Of a stretch of DNA of 36,290 nt, positions 7,107 to 16,578 are shown in pieces. The stretch's first letter is position 1, and the number at the start of each line of letters is the position of its first letter. The stretch covers positions 1 through 36,290 of the forward strand of contig JAGAPR010000064.1 in the NCBI GenBank assembly GCA_017623155.1, in the 5' to 3' direction. The position numbers were made by a program, and so were the translations under genes. The stretch comes from Prevotella sp. Lineage in GTDB: Bacteria; Bacteroidota; Bacteroidia; Bacteroidales; Bacteroidaceae. The notes under the pieces were generated by a model, which was not told the origin of the DNA, did no database searches, and saw only the letters and a list, made by a program, of their open reading frames with translations.

Positions 7107-7670
7107 ATGACAACAGGAATTATTATTTTAGTGGTGGTGGCGATTATCGTCATCTGGTGTGTGAGTATCTATAACAATCTCGTGAAGTTGAGAAACAACC
7201 GCGAGAATGCTTTTGCCAACATCGACGTGCAGCTCAAACAGCGTCACGATCTCATCCCGCAGCTCGTGTCGACAGTGAAAGGTTATGCCACGCACGAGAA
7301 AGAATTGCTCGCCCGCGTGACCGAGGCCCGCTCGGCAGCGATGGGTGCAAGCGGCATCAACGACAAGATAAAGGCCGAGAATGCCCTTAGCGGCGCTCTC
7401 TCGGGACTGCGGATTTCGCTCGAAGCATATCCCGACCTGAAAGCAAACCAGAACTTCTTGCAACTGCAAGGCGAGATTTCCGATATAGAGAACAAGCTCG
7501 CCGCCTCGCGCCGTTTCTTCAATTCCACCACGCGTGAGTTGAACAATGCCGTGCAGACATTCCCCTCAAACATCTTCGCCGGCATGTTCGGTTTCCACCG
7601 CGAGCCGATGTTTGAAATCCCGCAAGCCGACCGTGCGGCTCTCGACAAGGCTCCCGAGATAAAATTTTAA
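7107..7670 (+). CDS. lemA: LemA family protein
   Basis: A 187-residue protein with one N-terminal membrane helix (IIILVVVAIIVIW) and a coiled helical domain facing outward. Family marks are YNNLVKLRNNRENAFANID followed by QLKQRHDLIPQLV, then AYPDLKANQNFLQLQ and the C-terminal FHREPMFEIPQADRAA. I chose the ATG at 7107 over an in-frame ATG at 7062, because the extra 15 residues precede the membrane helix and are not family-like. Function is not settled; LemA is commonly encoded beside the HtpX protease, as here, where htpX starts 3 bp later. Confidence 0.94.
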   Translation: MTTGIIILVVVAIIVIWCVSIYNNLVKLRNNRENAFANIDVQLKQRHDLIPQLVSTVKGYATHEKELLARVTEARSAAMGASGINDKIKAENALSGALSGLRISLEAYPDLKANQNFLQLQGEISDIENKLAASRRFFNSTTRELNNAVQTFPSNIFAGMFGFHREPMFEIPQADRAALDKAPEIKF

Positions 7671-7673
7671 GCC

Positions 7674-8675
7674 ATGAAGTATGTAGGAATGCAGACCCAG
7701 ATAAGGCACAACAACATGATGAGCATGTTGCTTCTGCTGTCGTTCCCGGCGATATTGCTCGGCACGGTCTGGGTGTTTCTCGCTCTCATAAATTATTTCG
7801 GAACGTATTATTACGATGAATACGGCCGGATGGTCAACGTGTTCGATGCCGAAGTGGTGAACAGTCATTTCGTGGGCACGATACCATACGTCGTTGTCGG
7901 TGTGGGCGTATGGTTTCTGATAGCCTACTTCTCCAACACGGCGATGATAAAGAGTGCCACGGGTGCCCGCACGCTCGAGCGCAGGGAAAATCCGCGTGTA
8001 TATAATATTGTGGAAAACCTGTGCATGTCGTGCGGCATGGACATGCCTAAGATAAACGTCATCGACGACCCGCAGCTGAATGCTTTTGCCAGCGGCATAG
8101 ACAAGAAGAGCTATACGGTGACCGTCACCACAGGGCTGCTCTCGCTGCTCGACGACGATGAACTGGCGGGGGTAATAGCCCACGAGCTTACGCATATCCG
8201 CAACCGCGACACCCGTCTGCTGGTTGTCAGCATCATTTTCGTGGGCATCATATCGGCGATAATGGGCATGACGGTACGCATGATGTACCATGTGATGTGG
8301 TTTGGAGGCGGCAACAGTCGCGACAACGAGAAAGGCAACGGACTCTCCGTGCTGGTGATAATGCTGGTGGGATTTATTTGCAGCGCGGTGGCCTATTTCT
8401 TCACGCTGCTCACCCGCTTTGCCATTTCCCGCAAGCGCGAGTATATGGCCGACGCCGGCGGTGCCGAACTCTGCGGCAATCCGCTTGCCCTCGCGTCGGC
8501 GCTGCGCAAGATTTCGGGCGATCCCGGCCTCGGAGGCGTGGGGCGCGACGACATCGCCCAGATGTATATCATACACCCCGAGAACTTCTCGCATGGCGTC
8601 ATGAGCATGGTAAACTCGCTTTTCAGCACTCACCCGAGCACTGAGAGCAGAATAAGAATACTCGAACAGTTCTGA
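7674..8675 (+). CDS. htpX: Membrane zinc metalloprotease HtpX (M48)
   Basis: A 333-residue inner-membrane protease that degrades damaged membrane proteins. Two N-terminal membrane segments (about 18-45 and 68-90) are followed by the M48 domain: the zinc motif HELTH at 170-174 with E171 as catalytic acid, the third ligand E256 in EYMADAGG, and two further hydrophobic segments between 183 and 250. It is preceded by lemA (3-bp gap), and its stop overlaps the start of the SGNH hydrolase gene (ATGA type), so the three genes form one unit. Confidence 0.95.
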   Translation: MKYVGMQTQIRHNNMMSMLLLLSFPAILLGTVWVFLALINYFGTYYYDEYGRMVNVFDAEVVNSHFVGTIPYVVVGVGVWFLIAYFSNTAMIKSATGARTLERRENPRVYNIVENLCMSCGMDMPKINVIDDPQLNAFASGIDKKSYTVTVTTGLLSLLDDDELAGVIAHELTHIRNRDTRLLVVSIIFVGIISAIMGMTVRMMYHVMWFGGGNSRDNEKGNGLSVLVIMLVGFICSAVAYFFTLLTRFAISRKREYMADAGGAELCGNPLALASALRKISGDPGLGGVGRDDIAQMYIIHPENFSHGVMSMVNSLFSTHPSTESRIRILEQF

Positions 8676-9349
8676 TGAAAAATCTACGAATGACGATATT
8701 GACGTGCGCGTGCCTTGCGGCCGCGCACGTTTTTGCCCAGAAAGTGGCCTACCGCCCCACGGCACATTATGGCGCGCGCGTGGACAAGTTTGCCTCGTTG
8801 CCGCCCATAGACTCCGCCACCACGGTGATGCTCGGCAACAGTCTCACCGAGTATGGCGGCGATTGGGGCAGGCGGTTGCATGCCGATAATGTGGTAAACC
8901 GCGGCATTGCAGGCGACGATGCCACCGGAATTGCCCACCGGCTGTGCCAGATATTGCCGGGAAAACCGCGAAAGATATTCCTCATGGTGGGCATAAACGA
9001 CCTGAGCCACGGTCTTACCGCCGCGCAGACAGCATCGCTCGCCTGCCGTTTGATAGACAGAATACGTCGCGACGCGCCCGATACAGAACTGTATGTGCAG
9101 AGCGTGCTGCCCATAAACGAGAGCACCGGACGGTGGAAACGCCTCGCCGGACGCACCGACGACGTGCCGGAGATAAACCGGTTGTTGAGCCGTCATTGCT
9201 CACAGGCCGGCATAACGTATATCGACCTGTACTCAAAATTCGTGCGCCGTGGCACCAACGTGTTGCGCCGCGAGCTCACGTCAGACGGTCTTCACCTGTC
9301 GCCACAAGGCTATAAACTGTGGGCTTTCGAACTGAGAAAATACATGTGA
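8675..9349 (+). CDS. Secreted SGNH/GDSL-type hydrolase
   Basis: A 224-residue protein with a signal peptide (about 1-21, cleaved after VFA). The SGNH blocks are visible: block I GNSLTE with nucleophile Ser56, block II Gly in RGIAGDD (about 77-82), block III GINDL with N108, and block V SDGLHL with D204 and H207. Block I has Asn where many members have Asp (GDS), a known variant. Likely an esterase acting on acylated sugars or lipids outside the inner membrane; the substrate cannot be told from sequence. It overlaps the htpX stop codon by one base. Confidence 0.88.
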   Translation: MKNLRMTILTCACLAAAHVFAQKVAYRPTAHYGARVDKFASLPPIDSATTVMLGNSLTEYGGDWGRRLHADNVVNRGIAGDDATGIAHRLCQILPGKPRKIFLMVGINDLSHGLTAAQTASLACRLIDRIRRDAPDTELYVQSVLPINESTGRWKRLAGRTDDVPEINRLLSRHCSQAGITYIDLYSKFVRRGTNVLRRELTSDGLHLSPQGYKLWAFELRKYM

Positions 9350-9366
9350 GTATATGATTGAATGAC

Positions 9367-9407
9367 TGATAAAACGGCAAAAATCTTTAAATTTGACGCT
9401 TTTATCA
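9367..9407 (+). terminator. Possible terminator of the lemA-htpX unit
   Basis: TGATAAAACG (9367-9376) pairs with CGCTTTTATCA (9397-9407), allowing one bulge, around a 20-base loop. The following sequence is A/T rich but lacks a clean T run. Confidence 0.4.
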
Positions 9408-9427
9408 TTAAAAATATTACGATTTGT

Positions 9428-9458
9428 TTGTTTATTTGCGTGTAAATCGTTAACTTTG
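9428..9458 (+). promoter_or_regulatory. Promoter of the leu operon
   Basis: TTG at 9428-9430 and TAACTTTG at 9451-9458 are 20 bp apart. Transcription should begin about 9463, leaving the leader-peptide ORF at 9482 with a short 5' leader. Confidence 0.8.
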
Positions 9459-9481
9459 CAACGAAAATAAAAAGAAACATT

Positions 9482-9565
9482 ATGGGTAAGTCAAATCTTC
9501 TACACATTATTAACATTATCATTCGACTTAAACAACCGGTCGGAAGTGAAAAGGTGTGTATGTAG
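9482..9565 (+). CDS. Leader peptide of the leu operon, Ile/Leu/Val-rich (27 aa)
   Basis: ATG at 9482, TAG at 9563-9565. The peptide begins MGKSNLLHIINIIIRLKQ and ends VCM. Ten of its 27 residues are branched-chain: Ile at 9, 10, 12, 13, 14; Leu at 6, 7, 16; Val at 20 and 25. The codons for residues 21-25 contain the 5' strand of an antiterminator. Ribosome stalling on the Leu/Ile run would leave that strand free, while translation to the stop codon would cover it. Position, composition and overlap with the RNA switch together make this a translated sensor rather than a functional protein. Confidence 0.85.
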   Translation: MGKSNLLHIINIIIRLKQPVGSEKVCM

Positions 9566-9602
9566 ACGAGCCGTGATAACGATATTGAGCCTTTCTCACT
9601 TC
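9543..9602 (+). promoter_or_regulatory. Antiterminator of the leu attenuator
   Basis: GAAGTGAAAAGG (9543-9554, inside the leader-peptide ORF) is complementary to CCTTTCTCACTTC (9590-9602) with a single bulged base. The second strand overlaps the 5' half and loop of the terminator hairpin at 9587-9619, so the two structures exclude each other. A possible extra hairpin, TCTACA (9499-9504) with TGTAGA (9561-9566), would span the leader ORF. Confidence 0.8.
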
Positions 9603-9626
9603 TGACGTGGGAAAGGTTCTTTTTTT
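9587..9626 (+). terminator. Attenuator terminator of the leu operon
   Basis: A 13-bp stem (GAGCCTTTCTCAC at 9587-9599 with GTGGGAAAGGTTC at 9607-9619, including G-U pairs) with a 7-base loop is followed by seven T (9620-9626). It lies 85 bp before leuA and after the leader peptide, so it acts as a conditional terminator. Confidence 0.9.
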
Positions 9627-9710
9627 AGTCTTTATAGCCCGTTACGAAGCAGGGCGGGAGACAACGGAGGCGAAATTGACTTTAACAGACGAAAAGAAAG
9701 AACAAAAGAT

Positions 9711-11207
9711 ATGAGCGACAGACTATTTATTTTTGACACTACGCTGCGCGACGGCGAGCAAGTGCCGGGATGCCAGTTGAACACAGTGGAGAAAATTCAG
9801 GTTGCAAAGCAGCTTGAACAGTTGGGAGTAGACGTGATAGAGGCCGGCTTCCCGATATCCAGCCCCGGCGATTTCAATTCTGTGATAGAGATATCCAAGG
9901 CCGTGACGTGGCCCACGATATGCGCCCTCACCCGTGCGGTGGAGCGTGACATAGACGTGGCGGCAGAGTCTTTGAAGTATGCCAAGCACAAGCGCATACA
10001 CACAGGAATAGGCACGAGCGACTCGCATATACGCTATAAGTTCAACAGCAACCGCGAAGAGATTATCGAGCGTGCCGTGGCGGCAGTGAAATATGCGCGC
10101 CGCTATGTCGACGACGTGGAGTTTTATGCCGAGGACGCCGGCCGCACGGACAACGAATATCTCGCGCGGGTGGTGGAAGCGGTGATAAAGGCCGGTGCCA
10201 CGGTAGTCAACATTCCCGACACCACAGGCTATTGTCTGCCCGCGGAATACGGTGCCAAGATAAAATATCTGATGGACCATGTCGACGGAATAGACCGGGC
10301 GATAATCTCCACCCACTGTCACAACGACCTCGGCATGGCCACGGCCAATACGCTCAGCGGAGTGTTGAACGGCGCACGGCAGGTGGAGGTGACGATAAAC
10401 GGTATCGGCGAGCGTGCGGGAAACACATCGCTCGAAGAGATTGCCATGATATTGAAGTGTCACAAGAATATAGATATAGATACGAATATCAACACAAACA
10501 AGATATATCCGACAAGCCGCATGGTGTCGAGCCTGATGAACATGCCCGTGCAGCCAAACAAAGCCATTGTCGGCCGAAACGCTTTCGCACATTCAAGCGG
10601 TATACACCAAGACGGAGTATTGAAGAATGTGGAGACCTACGAGATAATGAATCCGAAAGACGTGGGACTCGACGACAATTCAATCGTGCTCACCGCACGT
10701 TCCGGACGTGCCGCGTTGAAATATCGTCTCGGCGTGCTCGGCGTGAATGTGGACAGCGAGGAGACGGTGGATAAGATTTATCAGAAATTCCTCAAGCTTG
10801 CCGATCAGAAGAAAGAAGTGAACGACGACGACATATTGATGCTCGCGGGAGCCGACACAGCCGACGCACATGCCGTGAAGCTCGACTTCCTGCAAGTGAC
10901 TACGGGCAAGGGAGTGAAGAGCGTGGCGAGCATAGGACTCGACATATCGGGGCAGAAATTCGAGGAGGCGTCGAGCGGAAACGGTCCTGTGGATGCCGCC
11001 ATCAGAGCGTTGAAGAAAATCATCCGTCGCGAGATGTCGCTTAAGGAATTTACCATTCAGGCCATCAGTAAAGGCTCTGACGATGTGGGCAAGGTGCACA
11101 TGCAGGTGGAATATAACGGCAGTATGTACTACGGTTTCGGCGCGAACACGGATATCGTGACGGCTTCCGTTGAGGCATATATCGACTGTATCAATAAGTT
11201 TAAATGA
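9711..11207 (+). CDS. leuA: 2-isopropylmalate synthase
   Basis: Condenses acetyl-CoA with 2-ketoisovalerate, the committed step of leucine synthesis. The 498-residue protein has the DRE-TIM metallolyase domain: [13 protein letters not shown] at 8-20, the [14 protein letters not shown] metal/signature block around 200, and the [14 protein letters not shown] signature, followed by the linker and a C-terminal LeuA allosteric domain (about 370-498) that normally binds leucine for feedback inhibition. Length matches the bacterial type. It is the first structural gene after the attenuator, followed by leuC after 37 bp. Confidence 0.96.
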   Translation: MSDRLFIFDTTLRDGEQVPGCQLNTVEKIQVAKQLEQLGVDVIEAGFPISSPGDFNSVIEISKAVTWPTICALTRAVERDIDVAAESLKYAKHKRIHTGIGTSDSHIRYKFNSNREEIIERAVAAVKYARRYVDDVEFYAEDAGRTDNEYLARVVEAVIKAGATVVNIPDTTGYCLPAEYGAKIKYLMDHVDGIDRAIISTHCHNDLGMATANTLSGVLNGARQVEVTINGIGERAGNTSLEEIAMILKCHKNIDIDTNINTNKIYPTSRMVSSLMNMPVQPNKAIVGRNAFAHSSGIHQDGVLKNVETYEIMNPKDVGLDDNSIVLTARSGRAALKYRLGVLGVNVDSEETVDKIYQKFLKLADQKKEVNDDDILMLAGADTADAHAVKLDFLQVTTGKGVKSVASIGLDISGQKFEEASSGNGPVDAAIRALKKIIRREMSLKEFTIQAISKGSDDVGKVHMQVEYNGSMYYGFGANTDIVTASVEAYIDCINKFK

Positions 11208-11244
11208 AAGAGAGACGAGTAACATAACGCATTAAGAATATAAG

Positions 11245-12639
11245 ATGAACACATTATTTGATAAAATTTGGGACAAGCACGTGGTGCAGGTAGTGGAAGA
11301 CGGCCCAACACAGCTTTATATAGACAGGTTATACTGTCACGAGGTGACCTCGCCGCAGGCTTTCGACGGTATGCGCAAGCGCGGATTGAAATGCTTTCGC
11401 CCGTCGCAGATATATTGCATGCCCGACCACAACACGCCTACTCACGACCAAGACAAGCCGATAGAAGACCCCGTTTCAAAGAAGCAGGTGGACACTTTGG
11501 CCGCAAATGCGGCCGAGTTCGGACTCACACATTATGGAATGCTGTCGCCGGACAACGGTATTATACATGTCGTGGGTCCGGAAAAGGGATTGTCTCTGCC
11601 CGGAATGACAATCGTTTGCGGAGACTCGCATACTTCAACGCACGGCGCGATGGGTGCCGTGGCGTTCGGAATAGGCACAAGTGAGGTGGAGATGGTTATG
11701 GCTTCGCAATGTATCTTGCAGCAGAAACCGAAGTCGATGCGTATCAGTATCGAGGGAAAACTCGGCAAGGGAGTGACGGCAAAGGACGTTGCCCTGTATC
11801 TGATGGCACGTCTTACCACTTCGGGAGCCACCGGATATTTTATCGAATATGCGGGCAGTGTGGTGAGAGACCTGACGATGGAAGGCCGTCTCACGCTCTG
11901 TAACCTGTCTATCGAGATGGGTGCCCGGGGCGGATTTGTAGCTCCCGACGACACCACGTTCGAGTATATAAAAGGTCGCCAGTATGCACCCGTGGGTGAA
12001 GAGTGGGACAAAGCCGTGGCATACTGGAAGACATTGAAGAGCGGTGACGATGCCGTATTCGACAGAGAACTGACGTTCGATGCCGCAGATATAGAGCCGA
12101 TGATAACCTACGGCACCAATCCCGGCATGGGAATGGGCATTACCGAGGCAATACCCACACTCGAAGATGTTGACGATGCGGGCAAGGCATCGTTCTCGAA
12201 AGCACTCGATTACATGGGTTTCGCACCCGGCGAGAAACTTCTCGGGCATAAGATTGATTATGTTTTTCTCGGTGCTTGCACCAACGGACGTATCGAAGAT
12301 TTCCGCGCGTTCGCTTCTATCGTGCGCGGACGGCATAAGGCCGACGGTGTGACGGCGTGGCTCGTGCCCGGCTCTTGGGCTGTGGATAAGCAGATAAAAG
12401 CGGAGGGACTTGATGTCATATTAAAAGAGGCGGGCTTTGAAATACGCCAGCCCGGATGCTCGGCGTGTCTTGCCATGAACGACGATAAGATACCGGCGGG
12501 CAAATATTCGGTGTCTACCAGCAACCGGAATTTCGAGGGTCGTCAAGGCCCCGGCGCCCGAACAATTCTCGCCTCGCCGCTTGTAGCGGCCGCCGCAGCG
12601 GTAACAGGAGCGATAACAGACCCGCGAACATTAATTTAA
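11245..12639 (+). CDS. leuC: 3-isopropylmalate dehydratase large subunit
   Basis: Isomerises 2- to 3-isopropylmalate together with LeuD; an aconitase-family 4Fe-4S enzyme. The 464-residue protein shows [11 protein letters not shown] at the N terminus, the substrate and cluster motifs [14 protein letters not shown], the first cluster cysteine in LGACTNGR and the other two in [10 protein letters not shown]. The C-terminal RNFEGRQG segment is also typical. leuD follows after 9 bp. The same complex can convert citramalate to 3-methylmalate, which matters if the second synthase in this operon is a citramalate synthase. Confidence 0.96.
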   Translation: MNTLFDKIWDKHVVQVVEDGPTQLYIDRLYCHEVTSPQAFDGMRKRGLKCFRPSQIYCMPDHNTPTHDQDKPIEDPVSKKQVDTLAANAAEFGLTHYGMLSPDNGIIHVVGPEKGLSLPGMTIVCGDSHTSTHGAMGAVAFGIGTSEVEMVMASQCILQQKPKSMRISIEGKLGKGVTAKDVALYLMARLTTSGATGYFIEYAGSVVRDLTMEGRLTLCNLSIEMGARGGFVAPDDTTFEYIKGRQYAPVGEEWDKAVAYWKTLKSGDDAVFDRELTFDAADIEPMITYGTNPGMGMGITEAIPTLEDVDDAGKASFSKALDYMGFAPGEKLLGHKIDYVFLGACTNGRIEDFRAFASIVRGRHKADGVTAWLVPGSWAVDKQIKAEGLDVILKEAGFEIRQPGCSACLAMNDDKIPAGKYSVSTSNRNFEGRQGPGARTILASPLVAAAAAVTGAITDPRTLI

Positions 12640-12648
12640 GAATAAGCA

Positions 12649-13239
12649 ATGAAACAGAAATTTGATATAATAACAAGTACGTGCGTGCCGCTTCCGCTTG
12701 AAAATGTGGATACAGACCAGATAATACCGGCACGTTTCCTCAAAGCGACGGACAAGGAAGGGTTTGGCGAAAACCTGTTCCGTGATTGGCGATATGACAA
12801 GGACGGCCGCCCGAATAAGGACTTTGTGCTGAACAATCCTCTTTATGGCGGCTGCATACTTGTGGCCGGCAAGAACTTCGGCTCGGGCTCAAGCCGTGAA
12901 CATGCGGCATGGGCTATCGCAGGATACGGTTTCAGAGTGGTGATAAGCAGCTTCTTCGCGGATATCCACAAGAACAACGAACTGAACAATTTTGTACTGC
13001 CTGTGGTGGTGTCGGAGTCTTTTCTCGAAGAACTTTTCCGCAGCATTGAAGCCAATCCGAAAACGGAAGTGGAGGTAAACCTGCCTGCGCAGACCGTGAC
13101 CAACAAGGAAACCGGCCGCAGCGAGACGTTTGAGATAAACGGATATAAGAAACATTGCCTGATGAACGGCCTCGATGATATCGACTATCTCATACAGAAC
13201 AAGGACAAAATAGAGGAATGGGAGAAGAGAAGCAAGTGA
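12649..13239 (+). CDS. leuD: 3-isopropylmalate dehydratase small subunit
   Basis: The swivelling-domain partner of LeuC. The 196-residue protein has VPLPLENVDTDQIIPARFL near the N terminus, FGSGSSREHAAWAI (the substrate-binding loop, about 82-95) and ISSFFADIHKNNELNN. Length is usual for LeuD. Its 3' end overlaps the start chosen for the next gene by 22 bases, or by 4 bases if the GTG at 13236 is used. Confidence 0.95.
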   Translation: MKQKFDIITSTCVPLPLENVDTDQIIPARFLKATDKEGFGENLFRDWRYDKDGRPNKDFVLNNPLYGGCILVAGKNFGSGSSREHAAWAIAGYGFRVVISSFFADIHKNNELNNFVLPVVVSESFLEELFRSIEANPKTEVEVNLPAQTVTNKETGRSETFEINGYKKHCLMNGLDDIDYLIQNKDKIEEWEKRSK

Positions 13240-14780
13240 GAGGCAGGCGGGGAATACAGCCGTTTATAGAGATAATGGACTGCACGCTGCGTGACGGAGA
13301 GCAGACCAGCGGCGTGTCTTTCCTGCCTCATGAAAAGCTCGTTATTGCCCGAATGCTGCTCAAAGACCTCAATGTAGACCGTATTGAGGTCGCCTCGGCG
13401 CGTGTCTCCGAGGGAGAGAAGGAAGCTGTGAAGATGATATGTCGCTATGCCAAGCAGATAGACATGCTTGAAAAGGTGGAAGTTCTTGGCTTTGTAGACG
13501 GGAAACTGTCTATTGACTGGATTGCCGATTGCGGCGGACAGGTCATAAACTTGCTCGCCAAAGGATCGCTTCGCCACTGTACTCAGCAACTTCATAAAAA
13601 ACCGGAAGAGCACGTAGAAGAAATAAAACGGTCGATAGATTATGCCACGAGTCGCGGTATAAGCGTGAATTTATATCTCGAGGATTGGAGCAATGGCATG
13701 AAAGACTCGCCCGATTATGTGTATTTCATGATGGACGAGTTGCGCGACACGGCTGTGAAACGGTTTATGTTGCCCGATACGCTCGGTATTATGAACCCGT
13801 TGCAAGTGATAGAATTTTTCAGGAAAATGATTAAAAGATATCCCGAAAAACACTTCGACTTCCACGCACATAATGATTACGACCTTGCCGTGAGCAATTC
13901 GCTTGCTGCCGTTCTCAGTGGGGCCAAAGGCTTGCATGTCACTGTCAACGGGCTCGGTGAGCGTTGCGGGAATGCTCCCATGTCGAGCGTTCAGGTGATA
14001 TTGAAAGACCAATTTCAGGCAAAGACGAGTATCAATGAAGAGAAACTGAACGATATCAGCCGGTTGGTTGAGGGATATTCGTGTATCGCTGTGGCTCCGA
14101 ACCAGCCTATTGTGGGCGAGAATGTATTCACGCAAGTGGCGGGAGTGCATGCCGACGGCGACAACAAGAGCAATCTTTATTGTAATGATCTGGTACCGGA
14201 ACGTTTCGGCCGAAAGCGCGAATATGCCTTGGGAAAGACCAGCGGAAACGCGAATATAGCCCGAAACCTGCAAGAACTCGGCCTCGAACTTACCGAAGAG
14301 CAGACCCGCAAGGTCACCAAGCGCATCACGGAGCTTGGCGATCGCAAGGAGATTGTCACCCGTGAAGACCTCCCTTTTATTGTAAGCGACGTTTTGAAGC
14401 ACACTACTCCCGAAGACAAAGTGAAGCTCGTGAGTTACATGGTGTCGTCAGCCTACGGCCTGAAGCCCATTGCCTGTGTGAAAGTAGAGATCAACGGCAG
14501 GCAGTTTGAGGGCGATTCGACTGGTGACGGACAGTATGATGCGTTTGTGAAAGCGTTGCGCAAGATATACAAAGACGCTCTTGACAGAACTTTCCCCATC
14601 TTGGCGAATTATGCCGTGACCATCCCGCCGGGCGGACGAACCGATGCTCTTGTGCAAACGGTGATAACATGGCGTAACGGAGATAATATCTTTCGCACCC
14701 GCGGACTCGATGCCGACCAGACGGCGGCTGCCATAAAAGCTACAATAAAGATGCTGAACATGATAGAGGAAGACAAATAA
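13218..14780 (+). CDS. Second LeuA-like synthase, possible (R)-citramalate synthase
   Basis: A 520-residue DRE-TIM metallolyase: MDCTLRDGEQTSGVSF at about 20-35, a FDFHAHNDYDLAVSNSL metal site, the VNGLGERCGN signature, and a C-terminal LeuA-type regulatory domain (about 385-515). It is a paralogue of the leuA in this operon but clearly diverged (HAHNDY rather than HCHNDL; SGVSF rather than PGCQL). Sitting between leuD and leuB, it may make citramalate from pyruvate for isoleucine, using LeuCD and LeuB for the next steps; homocitrate-like or auxiliary isopropylmalate activity is also possible. Start uncertain: ATG 13218 or GTG 13236, the latter in a 4-base overlap with the leuD stop. Confidence 0.8.
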   Translation: MGEEKQVRGRRGIQPFIEIMDCTLRDGEQTSGVSFLPHEKLVIARMLLKDLNVDRIEVASARVSEGEKEAVKMICRYAKQIDMLEKVEVLGFVDGKLSIDWIADCGGQVINLLAKGSLRHCTQQLHKKPEEHVEEIKRSIDYATSRGISVNLYLEDWSNGMKDSPDYVYFMMDELRDTAVKRFMLPDTLGIMNPLQVIEFFRKMIKRYPEKHFDFHAHNDYDLAVSNSLAAVLSGAKGLHVTVNGLGERCGNAPMSSVQVILKDQFQAKTSINEEKLNDISRLVEGYSCIAVAPNQPIVGENVFTQVAGVHADGDNKSNLYCNDLVPERFGRKREYALGKTSGNANIARNLQELGLELTEEQTRKVTKRITELGDRKEIVTREDLPFIVSDVLKHTTPEDKVKLVSYMVSSAYGLKPIACVKVEINGRQFEGDSTGDGQYDAFVKALRKIYKDALDRTFPILANYAVTIPPGGRTDALVQTVITWRNGDNIFRTRGLDADQTAAAIKATIKMLNMIEEDK

Positions 14781-14824
14781 CGAGAACGTAAAACATGCGG
14801 ATAAACATTAAAAAATAATATATT

Positions 14825-15886
14825 ATGAAGTTAAAGATAGCTGTATTGCCCGGTGACGGTATCGGGCCGGAGATAATGAAACAAGGCGTGGCGGTGTTGG
14901 ATGCCGTGGCAAGCAAGTTCGGACATGAGGTAACATACGAGGAAGCTATATGCGGTGCGCATGCAATAGATACCGTTGGCGACCCGTTTCCCGAGGAAAC
15001 ATATCGCGTTTGCCGTGATGCCGATGCTGTTTTGTTTGCCGCTGTGGGCGATACGAAGTTTGACAACGACCCCACGGCCAAGGTTCGCCCCGAACAGGGA
15101 CTGCTTGCAATGCGCAAGAAGCTCGGTCTTTTCGCCAATATCCGTCCCGTTCAGACGTTCAAGTGTCTTGTGCATAAATCGCCGTTGAGACCCGAGTTGG
15201 TTGAGGGTGCCGATTTTATCTGCATCCGCGAGCTCACCGGCGGAATGTATTTCGGCGAGAAGTATCAGGACAATGACAAGGCGTATGACACCAATTACTA
15301 CACACGTCCCGAGATAGAGCGCATCTTAAAGGTCGGATTTGAGTATGCACGCCGCCGCAACAATCACCTGACGGTTGTCGACAAGGCTAATGTTCTTGCG
15401 TCGAGCCGTCTCTGGCGTCAGATTGCCAAGGAGATGGAACCGCAGTATCCCGATGTGAATGTCGACTATATGTTTGTCGATAATGCTTCCATGCGAATGA
15501 TAGCCGAACCTAAATTCTTTGACGTGATGGTCACGGAAAACACTTTCGGCGACATACTTACCGACGAGGGAAGTTGTATTTCCGGCTCAATGGGATTACT
15601 TCCGTCGGCCTCCACAGGCGAGAGCACTCCCGTATTCGAGCCCGTTCACGGCTCATGGCCGCAGGCCAAGGGCAGGAATATCGCCAATCCGCTTGCCCAG
15701 ATACTTTCGGTTGCCATGCTTTTAGAGCATTTCGACCTTAAAGAAGAGGGCGCGTTGGTGCGTCGTGCCGTCGACGCGTCGCTCGATGCCAATGTCCGTA
15801 CTCCCGAAATTCAAGTTGAAGGTGGCGAGAAATACGGCACGAAAGAAGTGGGAGCGTGGATTGTAGATTATATAACGAAAGCCTGA
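14825..15886 (+). CDS. leuB: 3-isopropylmalate dehydrogenase
   Basis: NAD-dependent oxidative decarboxylation of 3-isopropylmalate to 2-ketoisocaproate. The 353-residue protein has [11 protein letters not shown] at 8-18, the [21 protein letters not shown] substrate loop, the [10 protein letters not shown] loop, the DKANVL block with the catalytic Lys, and the [10 protein letters not shown] metal-binding motif followed by [10 protein letters not shown]. Length is normal. It follows the second synthase by 44 bp. The TPR gene starts one base after its stop. Confidence 0.96.
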   Translation: MKLKIAVLPGDGIGPEIMKQGVAVLDAVASKFGHEVTYEEAICGAHAIDTVGDPFPEETYRVCRDADAVLFAAVGDTKFDNDPTAKVRPEQGLLAMRKKLGLFANIRPVQTFKCLVHKSPLRPELVEGADFICIRELTGGMYFGEKYQDNDKAYDTNYYTRPEIERILKVGFEYARRRNNHLTVVDKANVLASSRLWRQIAKEMEPQYPDVNVDYMFVDNASMRMIAEPKFFDVMVTENTFGDILTDEGSCISGSMGLLPSASTGESTPVFEPVHGSWPQAKGRNIANPLAQILSVAMLLEHFDLKEEGALVRRAVDASLDANVRTPEIQVEGGEKYGTKEVGAWIVDYITKA

Positions 15887-15887
15887 C

Positions 15888-16562
15888 GTGCGAAGATTAT
15901 TAGCGTTTATAGTATTGTTGCTGCCGCTGTCGCTGTCTGTCTGCGGACAGACAGCGAGCCGGTGGCGCGATTCTCTGTCGGTTATCAACAGGCAGATAGC
16001 CGTCTCTCCTTATTCTTCCGACCTGCATTTGCGCAAGGCCGCCATAAATATCGAGTTGGAACAGTGGGAATATGCCGTCGAGGAATATGGCACGGTGCTT
16101 TCTCACGACCCCTCAAATCTTGCGGCATTGTTCTATCGCGCATACGCCAACACCCATTTGCGACATTATAATCTTGCCAGAAACGACTATGAGGCGTTTC
16201 TCCGTCTGGCTCCCGTGAACATGGAAGCCCGTCTCGGTTTGGCGCATGTGCTTGTGAAAATGGAGCGCAGTGCCGATGCCATGGACCAGTATAACCGACT
16301 TGTCGAGTTGCATCCCGACAGTGCTTTGGTGTATGCCGCCCGTGCAGGATATGAGTCGGAGCGTGGCGTTTACGATGCTGCTCTTTACGATTGGGAGGTA
16401 GCTGTGCGCTTGGCTCCCGACAATACCGAGTATATAATATCGCGTGCCGACGTGTTGTTGAGGCTCGGCAAGAAAGCCGAAGCGCGCCGTTCGCTCGACA
16501 GTGCGGTGAAAAAAGGCGTTCCACGTGCCGCGTTGCGTGATTGGTATAAGCGCTGTAAGTAG
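15888..16562 (+). CDS. Secreted TPR-repeat protein
   Basis: A 224-residue protein with a signal peptide (about 1-20, hydrophobic core AFIVLLLPLSLSV) and about four tetratricopeptide repeats between 40 and 215; typical spots are WEYAVEEYGTVLSHDPSNLAAL, YNLARNDYEAFLRLAPVN and YDAALYDWEVAVRLAPDN. It uses a GTG start at 15888, one base after the leuB stop, and is likely translationally coupled. A role in protein interaction in the periplasm is expected from the repeat family; there is no obvious link to amino acid synthesis, so it may be a passenger of the operon. Confidence 0.85.
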   Translation: MRRLLAFIVLLLPLSLSVCGQTASRWRDSLSVINRQIAVSPYSSDLHLRKAAINIELEQWEYAVEEYGTVLSHDPSNLAALFYRAYANTHLRHYNLARNDYEAFLRLAPVNMEARLGLAHVLVKMERSADAMDQYNRLVELHPDSALVYAARAGYESERGVYDAALYDWEVAVRLAPDNTEYIISRADVLLRLGKKAEARRSLDSAVKKGVPRAALRDWYKRCK

Positions 16563-16578
16563 ATGAAGAATAATTAAT

